Source: Hygrophila difformis
Taxonomy: Eukaryota; Streptophyta; Magnoliopsida; Lamiales; Acanthaceae
Assembly (NCBI GenBank): GCA_030278955.1
Contig: JAOANR010000014.1
Coordinates: 32,377,453 to 32,441,452 of the forward strand
Direction: 5' to 3'
DNA length: 64,000 bases
Position 1 is the first letter of the stretch. Each line of letters begins with the position of its first letter. Under the pieces are notes generated by a model. That model did no database searches. It was not told the origin of the DNA and saw only the letters and a list, made by a program, of their open reading frames with translations. The position numbers and the translations under genes were made by a program. Shown piece by piece: positions 10,630 to 22,047 of the stretch.

Positions 10630-11298
10630 CCGGTATGGTGTCCTCTTCTTAGTTTACGGGATGAAAAGTAAAAGACTCGTGTGAGTGTTTCATTATGCTT
10701 AAATCGTATTTATCCTGTCTTTAATTACGTATTTAAATTTTATGCATCTTAAATTATGCTTTAGATTACGCTTTTAAAAATTTTAGTTCTTTAATCATGT
10801 TTTTCCGCTGCTAATAAATCATGTATTTTTAAATTCTCGTACGATAAGCGAAATCTTTAGTTTAAACACTCGTAACCCCTTTTATTTGTTAGTTAGGGAT
10901 TAACTTACTCAGTATATTTTTATACTGACAACCGTTGTCATTTTTCTTTTACAGAGTATGTCGAGTGACGCATACGCATGCACTTGGGGGAAATTATTTA
11001 TGAACATTTTAAATTTCTGCATCGTACTGTTTTTACCAGGTCTGTTAAACCCGAGGATTTGGCCATGTTGGCCGTGATTTTACTTTCCGCTGCACTTACT
11101 TTATTTATTTTCCGCACGTGATAATTTCTACTATCGTACTAAGTATTATAAATTTCCGGACTATATCTTGAATGTTTTAAATCTTTTACATACCCACAAG
11201 CCTTGCGTTTCCTTAGCGAGCTCGGGAAGCCGTGTCTTGCTAGGGGGATGCGGCGGTGACACCTCGGCCTGGGTTATCAAATCCGGGGTGTTACAAGT

Positions 11299-11310
11299 TG
11301 GTATCAGAGC
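11299..11310 (+). promoter_or_regulatory. Primer-binding site, initiator tRNA-Met
   Basis: TGGTATCAGAGC, complementary to the 3' end of plant tRNA-iMet, begins three bases after the LTR end. Confidence 0.9.
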
Positions 11311-11631
11311 CCGGAAAATTTTTAAAGCTACTACTATTATTTTAAACCAATATTTTTAAGCCCAAGTGTTATTTCTTTTAAAATTATTTATTTGACTACT
11401 AGTACTATTTATAGCCCAAAAATCTATAATCCTTTTTACATAGCCCAAATCTTAGCCCAAGAAATATTAGATTTTGGCCCACTATAGAGGCCCAACCTTT
11501 AGCAATTTATATTAAACTAAATTTTATGGGGGAAGGGACTTGCACTTGCATGTTGCATATAGAATTAAATTTATGCATATCTTAACTTTGCCTGAAAAAC
11601 ATCTAACTCTAACCTCCCTTGTTGACAATAG

Positions 11632-12009
11632 ATGGCCGAACCGAACGCGAACATGACCAACCTGATGATGAAACTGACCAATGCATACCTCGAGTCCCAA
11701 CAGCATGTCAATCACTTCAAAGCTCGAGTGGGGCATCTAGAGAGTAACGTGGACTATCTGAGAAATCTTAGGGAAGCTGACCATCACGAAATAACCCAAC
11801 TCAAGGCCCAAGTCGCCGAACTCCAAACACTAGTGGTTGCGCTCCAAAACAAGGATAACGAACTGATGATGCAAATAGGACACTTAGCAGCTGAGCTACT
11901 GGGCCTAGAGGCCGACATCTTCCCTCCGAGCCCGAGCCCGGTGGGGACGCCCATTCCCATTGACATATCCAGCGACGAGGACGATCCCATCGAGGATATA
12001 CCTGCCTAG
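11632..12009 (+). CDS. 125-residue coiled-coil protein of the Tekay derivative, function unknown
   Basis: A complete ORF begins with ATG shortly after the leader of the element. Residues about 15-95 have leucine and hydrophobic heptads (for example HEITQLKAQVAELQTLVVAL) and are expected to form a coiled coil. The C-terminal 30 residues are Pro-rich then acidic (SSDEDDPIEDIP). It occupies the position of gag but has no gag core or zinc knuckle that I can recognise. It may be a reduced gag head that co-assembles with the particle of a helper element, or an acquired protein. An AATAAA and an A21 tract follow it. Confidence 0.6.
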   Translation: MAEPNANMTNLMMKLTNAYLESQQHVNHFKARVGHLESNVDYLRNLREADHHEITQLKAQVAELQTLVVALQNKDNELMMQIGHLAAELLGLEADIFPPSPSPVGTPIPIDISSDEDDPIEDIPA

Positions 12010-12088
12010 TCACCCTAGATTTAGGGATCCATACTGATGCACCATTGCTATTTCTATTTCGAATGCTTGTAAACCAAAATTCTTGAGT

Positions 12089-12194
12089 AATAAAATACAA
12101 GCCTATTTAAATTTATTCCATGCATTTTATTTAGTCCTTTAACTACCATAATCAAGGAGGGAAACCTACAACCAAAAAAAAAAAAAAAAAAAAA
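12089..12194 (+). terminator. AATAAA signal and A21 tract downstream of the coiled-coil ORF
   Basis: AATAAA at 12089-12094 lies 80 bp after the stop codon. A run of 21 A follows at 12174-12194. The pair looks like the 3' end of a polyadenylated RNA that was copied into the element, but a simple A-run that expanded in place is equally possible. Confidence 0.4.
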
Positions 12195-12566
12195 TTCCCT
12201 TAAGAGCAACAATATACACTCCACATATAAACTCTAATCCCGTGTATCTTATCACGCTAATTTAACCAAGCGATTTAGTCAAGCAACGGCGTAGGTATTA
12301 TGGGGCAATCCACACACATGCAGACACTATAGGAAGGTAATAGTGAATCCAGAACATCTCAAACCATAAAATGGACAGAACAATTAAACCATGGTTCTGA
12401 AACAGCAGCACACAACCAACACATGTCAAACACCTAACTAAGCGACAACATAACGAAAATATAAATCACAAACACCAGGCAACATCAACGTCCTCGTAAG
12501 GAGGAGCCTAAACAAAGTGCGTCTAAACGCAAAACCTAAGCGAAAACACGAAACCAAAAGGAGACA

Positions 12567-13901
12567 TCACTGATCGGGAGGCGGGAACTGTCGGCGCATG
12601 AAGTCGTCCATCTGCCGCACATAGGCGTACATGTCGGACATGGTGGCCTGCTGCTGAGCCTGCCTCGTAGCAAACGAGTCCATGCGGGTCTGATAGAGGT
12701 CCAACCTAGCGTCGAGGGCGTCATAACGAGCCTGCCCAGCTGCAAACCCGGCGTCCATACCGACCCGCATCTCCTGCATCATCTGCAGCATCTGAATCAT
12801 CTCCTGCCCCTGAGGTGCCACGGCAGGAGGTGCCCCAGCAGGAGGTGGAACCACTGGAGGAGGGGGTGGCTGCTCCGGTGGTACAACGAGGATCAGGCCG
12901 CCGTCATCAGGCTGCGGGCGAAGTACAGCACGGGGAGCCCCACGACGTAAGGCGCTACGCCGCTCAGCATAAGACGGAATACGGTAGCAACGGCCAGGTG
13001 CTAGGTCGTACGGATCTGTCTCCGGTGTAGTGCGAATCCCCTGTGCCGCGCACAACCCACAGATGAGGTGAACATGGGTAATCACCCTACTCCCTCGTCC
13101 TCTGCGCATACCCCGCAAGTTGTCCTCGATGCAAGCCCCTACATTCACCCTACCGTCCCGCGCGATGAAGCAAATGGTCTCGTAGACGTGATCCAAGACA
13201 ATGTGGCTCCGGGACATCGGCCGGACACGCCCAAACCACAGCTGAGCAAGCTCTCGCCAAGGAGAGTCCACCGACGTCAAACGAAGCTCGTGACTGTGCT
13301 CGAACGTAGGAGGCACTAGGGTGCATAAGGTGTTCCACGCAGGAGCAAGAACGCGCCCCTCAGGCTGGGGCCGGAACACGCCATCGTCGGGCAAGCCAAA
13401 ATAGACGTTGATCGCCCGAGCACTGAAGTCAAGGTAGCGACCACGGACCCATACCCGGGATAGATCGTCACCCTCCCCGAGACCGCCGATGTTGGCAATA
13501 ACCTCCATAGCCAAATAACCGGAGGCGACGCCCTCGGGGTGACGTGCCAGACCAGTCCACTGTAAATACTCCAAGACCGCACTGACCCTGTCATCGCCCA
13601 TATGAAGAGGATATATGCCTCTCTCAGGGACGTAAGACCTGTTTCGACGAAGCTCGTCGAAATAAAAGTCCTGGGCAGCCCTCGTCCTAAACCGGAACCT
13701 GTCATGCCGGTGAGGACGCACCTCGTCCGGGAGGCCCCTGAGACGCGGGCCCCTCTGCGCCTCATCCTCCTCAGACTCGGTCTCGTCGAAATCCGGCATC
13801 GCCGGAGCAGCATGACTGGGGCCAGCCTCATCAGCAACCCGTCTCCTAGTCCTCGGAGGACACATGAGAGACGCCAAAACGACCCACAAAAAGAGCAACA
13901 T
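12567..13901 (-). CDS. Antisense gene of the Tekay derivative: putative plant transposon protein domain (444 codons)
   Basis: An intact minus-strand ORF, opposite to the element's own direction. A canonical acceptor (TAACTTGCAG) ends just before the ATG at 13901, and a donor (CATCTAG then GTACGAG) lies at 14524. This implies a 622-bp intron in the 5' leader and makes 13901 a better start than the upstream in-frame ATG at 13916. Residues about 75-260 carry YVPERGIYPL, VWVRGRYLDFSARAINVYFG and a WRELAQLWFG segment. This resembles the 'putative plant transposon protein' domain (PF20167), known from plant retroelements but with no known activity. A Pro-rich linker and a C-terminal coiled coil (about residues 370-440) follow. 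No stop interrupts it, in contrast to the older elements nearby. Confidence 0.65.
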   Translation of the reverse strand: MLLFLWVVLASLMCPPRTRRRVADEAGPSHAAPAMPDFDETESEEDEAQRGPRLRGLPDEVRPHRHDRFRFRTRAAQDFYFDELRRNRSYVPERGIYPLHMGDDRVSAVLEYLQWTGLARHPEGVASGYLAMEVIANIGGLGEGDDLSRVWVRGRYLDFSARAINVYFGLPDDGVFRPQPEGRVLAPAWNTLCTLVPPTFEHSHELRLTSVDSPWRELAQLWFGRVRPMSRSHIVLDHVYETICFIARDGRVNVGACIEDNLRGMRRGRGSRVITHVHLICGLCAAQGIRTTPETDPYDLAPGRCYRIPSYAERRSALRRGAPRAVLRPQPDDGGLILVVPPEQPPPPPVVPPPAGAPPAVAPQGQEMIQMLQMMQEMRVGMDAGFAAGQARYDALDARLDLYQTRMDSFATRQAQQQATMSDMYAYVRQMDDFMRRQFPPPDQ

Positions 13902-13902
13902 C

Positions 13903-14524
13903 CTGCAAGTTACCAAACACCAATTATAAGGCTAAGTCCCACACAGAAGTCAAGCGAAAATACGAATAGGGCATTAATATGTAATCCCAACGTGAATGTA
14001 CCGTAAGAACAACAAATCCTACCGTTTACTAAGACCAACCAGGAGGTGACCTAGACAAAGAATATGCTAAAACTAGTGCCTAAACCCTATGTGGCATTTC
14101 GTCGAACACGTTATGTGCACAATAAACCAAAACCTAAGTTACTAACAACACACGGAAATCGCCCACAGAACGAAACAATCATTCTAATAACAATACGGCA
14201 AATCCTACAGCACTAAACAACGAGGGAACAAACCAATAATCACACCCCAACAGCAACCAAGCACCAGTAACTTCATAGCCTTTCTAAGGATTCGAATTCA
14301 ACAAGAATTTGCCAGAAACATAAACACATTATAACATAAACGTAGGCAAGGCAATAGGGGTAACAACAATTGCCACATACACTTGCTAAATTGCACAAAT
14401 CAAGCCTAAAAATCACGAACCTCCAATTTTTGTACACAAACCCTAATTTCCTAAATCTCTACACAAATCAAGTCATCCAAAACATAAAAGTTGAAATTAG
14501 TAAGTGGGTTTAGTAGACTCGTAC
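13903..14524 (-). other. Predicted 5'-leader intron of the antisense gene
   Basis: GT at 14524-14523 and AG at 13904-13903 on the minus strand. The donor context is AG/GTACGA. The body is AT-rich and T-rich on the minus strand, with a polypyrimidine stretch before the acceptor. Upstream of the donor the sequence is leader-like. Inferred from splice motifs only. Confidence 0.5.
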
Positions 14525-14988
14525 CTAGATGAGTGGAATTGAAGTCGAAATCGAGCAAACAAGAAGGTAACTCGCCGGATTTAGAGAGAATTGGGGGGTG
14601 TGTTCTCGGAGGAGAAATGGGGGAAGTGGCTCGCGCGGAGCGCGAGCCCTATTTTTTTCGAACAGGGGTTGCCGCGCGCTCCCCGCGCGCCAACGCGCGG
14701 CCACCGCGCGGGACCCGGGTGGAGTTTTATCTTTCCTGTTCTGCTCAATCTCTTTCGCTATACGCTCCTCGCTGAACCCGGGCATACATTGACAGGGAAA
14801 TACGTCGACAGGGAACATCGCCTGGCATTATTCCGGGCAAGGACGGCGGAATTGCCTCACGCCCCCCTTTCGCAGGACTACGGGAAACCCCCGGGACGTA
14901 AATACCTAGGGACCCTAAGAAATTCCGTAGGGAAATGAGAGCGGCATGTTAACTAACGACCCCACCACCGTTTACTCGTGACCACAAT

Positions 14989-15267
14989 GTGTTCCACGAC
15001 CCCCAACTAAAGAAGTATGTGCCCGACACGTCGCATGTACTCCAACCGGACGTAATCGAATTGGATGATGACTTGACCTATGAGGAAACCCCGGTGCAAA
15101 TACTCGACTACAAGGAAAGGGTGACAAGGAATAAAACTGTAAAGATGGTCAAGGTCCTGTGGTCCAACCACGAGACGGAGACGGCAACCTGGGAATTGGA
15201 AGCCGACATGAGGCAACGTTACCCTACCCTCTTCCAAGACGACCCGACCACAGTTATGGGGACATAA
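14989..15267 (+). pseudogene. Integrase C-terminal tail with chromodomain, remnant of chromovirus pol
   Basis: A 92-codon sense frame contains FHDPQLKKYVPDTSHVL, then YEETPVQILDYKERV and VKVLWSNHETETATWELE. These are the usual end of Tekay/Del-type chromovirus integrases, where the chromodomain directs insertion into heterochromatin. The catalytic DDE core and everything upstream are absent, so this is a remnant retained next to the purine tract. The segment may survive only because the flanking DNA is needed in cis. Confidence 0.8.
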
Positions 15268-15277
15268 CTGTATTCTT

Positions 15278-15290
15278 AAGGGGGGGAGGA
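15278..15290 (+). promoter_or_regulatory. Polypurine tract of the Tekay-type element
   Basis: AAGGGGGGGAGGA lies directly before the 3' LTR, as required for plus-strand priming. Confidence 0.85.
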
Positions 15291-18046
15291 TGTAACACCC
15301 GAGGAAAAACAAATTCAAATTGTTTTGAACTACGTCATGACTTGATCCCTTCACAGGGTACGTAGGCAGCTTAGAACTAATTTCTAGGTTCAGTCACGAA
15401 ATAAATCACAAAATACATCACGAATTAGACCACAAGGACGATAGGGGATGTTGAAACCAATTTAGACTAGGCTAAGTAGGACCCGGAAATGTTGCGAGCG
15501 ATAAGCCAGACTCGTAACAAGATTAAGGAGAAGATTCCGCAACGAAGACGCCCAGGGAATCGAGCTAACACGTAGAAAACCGATAGGGGAAAGCGAGGGA
15601 AGACCCGACGGAACACGCGGAGCCGAACCGGCCGGTCCGGCCGGCCCGCGCTGTCCGCGCGCCGCCGCGCGGCCACCGCGCGGCCAAGGGCGTCGCGACG
15701 CCAGGCCTGGCACGCGTGCTCCGCGCGGACAAAAGCTTAGGTGCGCGCCACCAGCGCGCCAGAGGTGCTGAAAGTGTAAACTTTCCTTCCATGGCGATTT
15801 TCTTGCCAAAAACCACACCCCTAACCATGGCAATCGAATCTCAGCCTTGGGGAAGGCTTAAGAATACCCTAGGGGCGCCCCAAACCCTAGGTTTTCAGTA
15901 AACATTCAGCCTCCACCCTCAATTCCCTCTCCAAGTTCGAAACTCTTTCGACACCACTTTCCGGCAAGTATTCCGGCGACGACGGGACGACCGGGACAAG
16001 CCCCTGCCCTCTAGACTCTTGGTAAGCCATTGTGCAACGTTTCAATTCGTCCATAGATCTCAGAAACTCATATTCTAACCCTTTTTCCTTACTACGATTT
16101 CCCGTCGGAAAACGAACAAAAAGCGATCGGAGAAGTTGGCCGTTCGTCGTGACCCTAGGACGTCCGGAAACCCAATCTAGCGACCCTATCATCATTCTAA
16201 GTAAGTTAAAACCTTACTCACAAATTTTCGTGGTTGTTTGTTGTTTAAATCTCGAGATATAGGCTTGTAACAAAAATCGGTTTTCAAAAACCCTATTTTC
16301 GCCCAATTTTAAAGACTCGCCAAAAACTCGACCTTCGGGAATTCAAACCGAAAACTTTTCAACATAAAAGTTGTTCCTAACACCTTTATCTATCTTGTGT
16401 CCAAATTTCAGCCGTTGACATTAAGTTTTGCTATCCCAATTTTCGCCATGAACTTTCTGTATCAAACCGAACGATTCAAATCTGTGACAGATTCCTTCAT
16501 TCAACTTGATGCATGTTTTTCACCCATTTTTCGAATGATTTAACTTTGCATTTCTAAACAAAAGTTGTAGATAATTGTGTCTAGATTATGCCTACAAAAT
16601 TTCACGAATTTTGGTGTTCATTTGATATGTCAATCGGCCAAGTTTTTCGAACTGTTTTGAATTCGTTTTAAAGGCCATGAGTATGCAGTGAGTTGCACTC
16701 GATTTTTGAGTACCAAGAATTCATTATTTCCAAAAACTTAAACCATGAAAGTTGTTCCTTAATGTGTCGTGTAGTTACTGTAAAAATTTCACATCGATTG
16801 GTTTTGAAATGAATTTTTAATCGGCGTTACACGAACCTGTGACGAAAACAGTTTTTAAGACGTAAATTATTCTTTGCAATAAACTCAAATTTCAACTCAC
16901 TTCGGAACCTTATTTCCAAAAACTTAAAACATGAAAGTTGTTCGTGTGTGTGTTTTTGAATTACTGGCCAAGTTTCAGAATTTGTGGAGGAGAAACGAAT
17001 TTTAAATTAAGAAAGGCGTGAACTGCCTCGAATAGGATTTTTCGAACTTGAGAAAACTCGAACTATGAAAACGCGATATCGATCCTTTGATAACTTTGAA
17101 ATACGAACTTTCGAAAAATCCCGTTCACTAGGCTGAGCCGATCTTCATACTATCATTATCTTTGAGACTGCCTCGTTAGTGGTCTCCTTACTATCTGAGA
17201 TTGCCTCGTTAGTGATCTCGCGCGCTGTATTTGTGGATCGCCTCGTTAGTGGTCCTACTATCTTTTTGGATCGCCTCGTTAGTGGTCCTACTATCTTTGA
17301 GACTGCCTCGTTAGTGGTCTCCCATTGTTTGGACTGCCTCGTTAGTGGTCCTATGTTGAGATTGCCTCGTTAGTGATCTCCCGGTATGGTGTCCTCTTCT
17401 TAGTTTACGGGATGAAAAGTAAAAGACTCGTGTGAGTGTTTCATTATGCTTAAATCGTATTTATCCTGTCTTTAATTACGTATTTAAATTTTATGCATCT
17501 TAAATTATGCTTTAGATTACGCTTTTAAAAATTTTAGTTCTTTAATCATGTTTTTCCGCTGCTAATAAATCATGTATTTTTAAATTCTCGTACGATAAGC
17601 GAAATCTTTAGTTTAAACACTCGTAACCCCTTTTATTTGTTAGTTAGGGATTAACTTACTCAGTATATTTTTATACTGACAACCGTTGTCATTTTTCTTT
17701 TACAGAGTATGTCGAGTGACGCATACGCATGCACTTGGGGGGAATTATTTATGAACATTTTAAATTTCTGCATCGTACTGTTTTTACCGGGTCTGTTAAA
17801 CCCGAGGATTTGGCCATGTTGGCCGTGATTTTACTTTCCGCTGCACTTACTTTATTTATTTTCCGCACGTGATAATTTCTACTATCGTACTAAGTATTAT
17901 AAATTTCCGGACTATATCTTGAATGTTTTAAATCTTTTACATACCCACAAGCCTTGCGTTTCCTTAGCGAGCTCGGGAAGCCGTGTCTTGCTAGGGGGAT
18001 GCGGCGGTGACACCTCGGCCTGGGTTATCAAATCCGGGGTGTTACA
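15291..18046 (+). repeat. 3' LTR of the Tekay-type element
   Basis: 2756 bp, the same length as the 5' LTR. It ends GTGTTACA and is followed by the duplicated TTAAA. The copy of the seven-hairpin array is at 17164-17380 and is unchanged. Confidence 0.95.
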
Positions 18047-19005
18047 TTAAACTATATCCATAACACACCCCAAAAGTTTCTACATCTAATTTTTTCAATC
18101 CAGTATCAACATATAACGACAACATAGGATATACAAACACCCAAATCGAACTAAAACGACATTTATACATTAAAATGACATAACTTTATCATACGAAATC
18201 CAAATTGAGCATATCATATATGAAAATTCATCTAATCTACGAGAGGATTCCAATTACGCAACCAAACAGTCAAGCATCCAAATATAAAATCTGTAATAGC
18301 CCAAAACAGATAATGACAGCTTTTATTATGGAAAAATAATTTTGTTTTTGTAATATATAGGTTATCCAAGCCATAACAATCAATTAGAGCAAAACAATCG
18401 AATGTGTAATCGTACGCATAACAATCCCAGACTGAACTATCTAAAACAATATGAAATTAAGGATGAGACATTATACATAACAATCGAATGTGTAAGTTTC
18501 CAATCGAACAAGAAATGCACAAACAAAATTACCTCGTCTTGAATGGATGGCTGTCAACAAAGGCATCGCGACTCGAATGGAGATGGCTCGAATGGTGGTG
18601 GCAGTGGCTCGCGGTGGTGGAGTGGCGGCTGGTGGTGGCAGGATGTGGTGGCAGGGGGGGCTGCAGCAGGGGCGGCCAGGGGCGGGGCCGACAGCAGCAG
18701 AGCCGGCAGCAGCGAAGGCGGAGGCTGGGCCGGCGACGGTGGTGGCGGAGGCGGAGGCTAGGCGGCGACGGTGGTGGCAGCGGTTTCAATCGTAGGAGCC
18801 CGTTGTGGTGTGCTCGTTTCACACTTGAAAGGTGGCACGTCGGAGGAGGGGTGGTCGGAGGAGGGCCGGTCGGAGGAGAGGTCATCGGAGGCGTGGTGGT
18901 CGGCGGACGGTGGTCGGATGTGGGGCTGGGTTTGGGGTGAAATTGGGGAAGGAGGGGGTAATATGAGGCAGTAATCGCGATTTGGGCGAAATATACTGCC
19001 CTAGG
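18047..19005. other. CACTA 5' region including a GGT/GGC-rich tract
   Basis: After the TTAAA duplication the CACTA sequence resumes. 18047-18540 is AT-rich with no gene seen. 18545-18950 is rich in GGT, GGC and GGA triplets and is open in several frames on both strands (Pro/Ser/His-rich on minus). This looks like composition, although a 5' exon of the CACTA element on the minus strand cannot be excluded. Confidence 0.5.
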
Positions 19006-19211
19006 TTACCGACCGCAACCACGGTCGGTGCTGCGGTCGGTAATTACCGACCGCACTAGTGTGGTCGGCGGCTGTGTCGCCAATTAACGCCTGGGCCCAT
19101 AACGGCTCTATTTTACCGACCGCATGTTTCGGTCGGTGCTGCGGTCGGTAAATCCGACCCGCAACATATCGTCGGTAAAATCGGTTGGTAAGTGCCCTTT
19201 TTCTTGTAGTG
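19006..19211 (-). repeat. CACTA terminus with subterminal repeats
   Basis: The last bases CTTGTAGTG (minus strand CACTACAAG) mark the transposon end. Inside it the 11-mer TACCGACCGCA and its inverse TGCGGTCGGTA recur at least five times up to 19160, the kind of subterminal repeats bound by TNPA proteins. The flanking TTG at 19212-19214 may be half of the 3-bp target duplication; the other half is not in the window. Confidence 0.88.
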
Positions 19212-19214
19212 TTG

Positions 19215-22040
19215 GCATCGCAAAATAAAAAATAATTACTAAAAAGCTCATTACTTTGATGAGTTCATTATATTTTGTAAACAATTATGAACTTTTGTTG
19301 TGGATTGTGGTTTATCGTTAAATAATTTATGTGTGTTTTTTGATATTATAATTTATGAAATTGAAATTTGGCTTGAACAATATGGCTATGATCCTCCCAA
19401 ATACCCAAAAAAATTGAAAAGTTTGGTGGTTCCTTGCATCATCTTGGCCTTTAATCTGACTATTAGAGAAGTGCAGGCACAATTTGTTGGGTGCGAGATT
19501 CGACGTCTATGGGAAGAGAGTGGCTGATGCTTTGGTCAAAAAAGCTACTTCTATTGAGGAGGATTTTTTTATGACAGGGGCCGGTTAAGGTGTTGCAAGG
19601 ATGAGGAAGGAAGAAGAATTGTTGGATTGTAGTAGTAGTGTGGGTTCTCCTTGTGTTGGTGAAATTTTATTGTCATATTTTTTTTTTAAAAAAAAAGCAT
19701 ACTTTAGTGTCAATGTTCAAAAAAAAAAAAATATAGTTATTATACATGTGGTTGGGAAAAAAAAGCATACTTTAAAAAAAAAAAAGCATACTTTCGTCAC
19801 ATTCCCGCAAATTTTTTTGTAGTGGTTGGGAAAAACTCATTTTTTTCTCCTATTTGGTCCCAAGTTTATGAAATTTCTACCTTTGATCCTATTAGATAAT
19901 ATTTTTTCCACTTTTGGACCTTCGATCTATTTTTAAAGAAAAATTTTCATGTGGAGTCAATGTCTATTTTTTTTATATAAATTTTAATTTAAAAAATGCT
20001 CATAATACAATTAAAAAAGTCATAACTTATTTAATTAAATTCAAATTTTTTCATTTATAACGAATAAATTATTTTTGAATTGATGAAAACAATAATATTT
20101 ATTAAATAATTTTTTTTAAATTTTTTAATAAATATATTTTATGAAATTTTTAAATATAATATTTTAATTAATATTTTTAAATAACAGTAAAAAGTACAAA
20201 AATATATAAATGCAATATGCGTAAAATAAAATATTCTATATTTATAAAAAATTGATAAAATTATTATGTAAGTAACTATTAATTAAAATATTTTATTTTT
20301 TATTTTATATGTGGAATCATATACATATTTTAATTCAATCTAGTATATAGTAAATATTTATAATAAAATTTTAATTATTATTATATAATAATTATTACCT
20401 TCTATTAAATTTATAAATAATTTTATTTGGTACTAATGGATAAATTGGAATTTAGTTTAATGAGTTATAAACTTTTATTTGGATTGTGGGTATTTTATAA
20501 ATAAATATATATTTAAAAATTGTGCATTGAACCCCCTCCCCTCCCCCCCCCCCCCCCCCCCCCCAATATTTTTTCTTAAAAGATATACCGATTGACCAAA
20601 ATTGGGAAAAAAATAAATATGTAATGGAAAAAAAAAATGAAAATTTCATCTAACTTGGTACTAATTGTGGGTGAGAAAAAATTATATGCGACAAAAGGTG
20701 AATTTTTCCAGACGTTGGATCCCAAAACAAATGCCTCCTAAAAGATTGTAGCGTCTTACTTCACAACAAAAATTAATTATATTGTAATAATTAATTGACA
20801 CACGAATATCATACTAATTTTTAAAGAAATTTTGATAAATTAATCCAATAAAATCTTAAGATTCTTTTTTTCGTTTATACTAATTCATACTAAATTAATC
20901 AATAAAATTCAACAGATTATATATATGTATGTATAGATTTTTTTTGAATACCAAGTATATGAATTTAAAATACATTTGTATCATAATTGTACTATTGTAA
21001 AAGTATTTGGAATCAATCACTAAACATCGTCCTGATAATACATTACATTACCTACCACTAACTAAACCAGAAAAAGAGCAAGACACTTGTCAAACGCCAT
21101 TTTATAATAATGTAATAAAAAAAATATTAATGAAATATTTCGCTCCCTTTCCTTTCTCTCTCTCTCTCTTTTTTTTTGTTTATTATTTTTTTTTTCTTTT
21201 TTCTCAAGGACCCAGAGAGAGGGTGAAGGGAGAAATTTGACTTTACACAATAAAGGTTCCAACATCAATAATAGAAGACGACTATTGTTATTAACAAAGA
21301 AATTTCAGTGAGAATGAAAATAATGCAAAATTCAATGATGGTGGCCTTTTTTCCTATCATGTATCAACCGTTCATACTTAGATTATTCCAATTGTCCTCA
21401 TACTTCATCCAAAAGCTGCCCAATTGCCAAATAATTATGCTACTCAATGTTCTTTATTCTTAGGTCATCCTCCTCTTTATGCTCCATTTAGAATTTGGAA
21501 CTATGCTCATATTGAATTATATACTTACAGTATTTAAAAACAGATTAAGGGTTTTTATTTGTATAGGTTCTCATGATATTCATATCTAACATGTACATAA
21601 AATTTACATATATCATTTGACACCAAAGAAGATTTCTTATAACAGAGACCCCAAAAAGTTTCCATAAAAATATTATTAATCGCAAAAGTTGGATTTTCTG
21701 ACACTTTTTTTACTTTAATTTTATTTTAGTTTCATATTTTAGCGACACTAAACCTCTATAACCACCTTTTTTTTTTTAGGTTCGTTCACAAATCACAACA
21801 TATAATTAAATATTAATGACGGTAGAAATGACAACGGTATTTTTTTACTTTTATTTTTATAATAAGAAGATGAAAATATTTAATAATCAATATAATGATA
21901 TTCTTCTGCTAAAAGGAAAATTATTTATAATGGAAAAAGAATTAAATAAAATAACATATGCTTCTATATAGCCATATATTATAGAGTATAATTTTTAGGA
22001 CATAATAACACGCATATTAAGGAACAACAACAATAATAAT
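19215..22040. other. AT-rich DNA with simple repeats, no intact gene
   Basis: A short stretch near 19500-19590 reads as VADALVKKATSIEE in one frame, which resembles the end of a LINE RNase H domain, but it is too short to call. 19670-19820 has A/T runs. 20543-20564 is a run of 22 C. 21150-21210 is CT- and T-rich. The rest is very AT-rich, and I see nothing else. Confidence 0.45.
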
Positions 22041-22047
22041 AAGGAAC

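Larger units (their letters stand above)
8540..11295 (+). repeat. 5' LTR of the Tekay-type element
   Basis: Nearly identical to 15291-18046 at a constant offset of 6751 bp. It contains a GC-rich segment (8870-9000), four diverged 187-bp units and the seven-hairpin array. Open frames in the GC-rich part (for example 8711-9082 minus) occur identically in both LTRs and look like composition artefacts. Confidence 0.95.
8540..18046 (+). mobile_element. Young non-autonomous Tekay-type (chromovirus) LTR retrotransposon
   Basis: A complete element of 9507 bp. LTRs of 2756 bp each begin TGTAACACCCGAGG and end CCGGGGTGTTACA. The target duplication is TTAAA (8535-8539 and 18047-18051). A tRNA-iMet primer site sits at 11299-11310 and a purine tract at 15278-15290. 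The only pol remnant is a chromodomain-bearing integrase tail at 14989-15267; protease, RT, RNase H and integrase core are gone. The 4-kb interior holds a sense coiled-coil ORF and a long antisense ORF. I noted only about four LTR mismatches (near 9126, 9810, 10991 and 11038), so insertion is recent and must have used enzymes from another element. Confidence 0.92.
5560..19211 (-). mobile_element. CACTA (En/Spm) DNA transposon, interrupted by two LTR elements
   Basis: On the minus strand the element begins at 19211 with CACTACAAGAAAAAGG, a classical CACTA terminus. It is followed by subterminal TACCGACCGCA-type repeats. A transposase-associated domain, a DUF4216 domain and a TNPA-like gene follow in that order down to 5615. 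The Tekay derivative (8540-18046) splits its 5' part; joining the flanks at the TTAAA duplication restores continuity. An Athila LTR truncates the left side, and the other terminus is outside the window. The catalytic transposase core is missing, so the element is non-autonomous and decayed. Confidence 0.8.

Noticed and set aside
13150..13837. Alternative minus-strand frames and plus-strand frames across the antisense gene of the Tekay derivative
   Set aside because: They are shadows of the 444-codon ORF; only that frame has a recognised domain, a coiled coil and splice borders.
18488..18974. Gly/Trp/Arg-rich plus-strand ORF and Pro/Ser/His-rich minus-strand ORF
   Set aside because: A GGT/GGC triplet tract opens all frames; left as composition within the CACTA 5' region.
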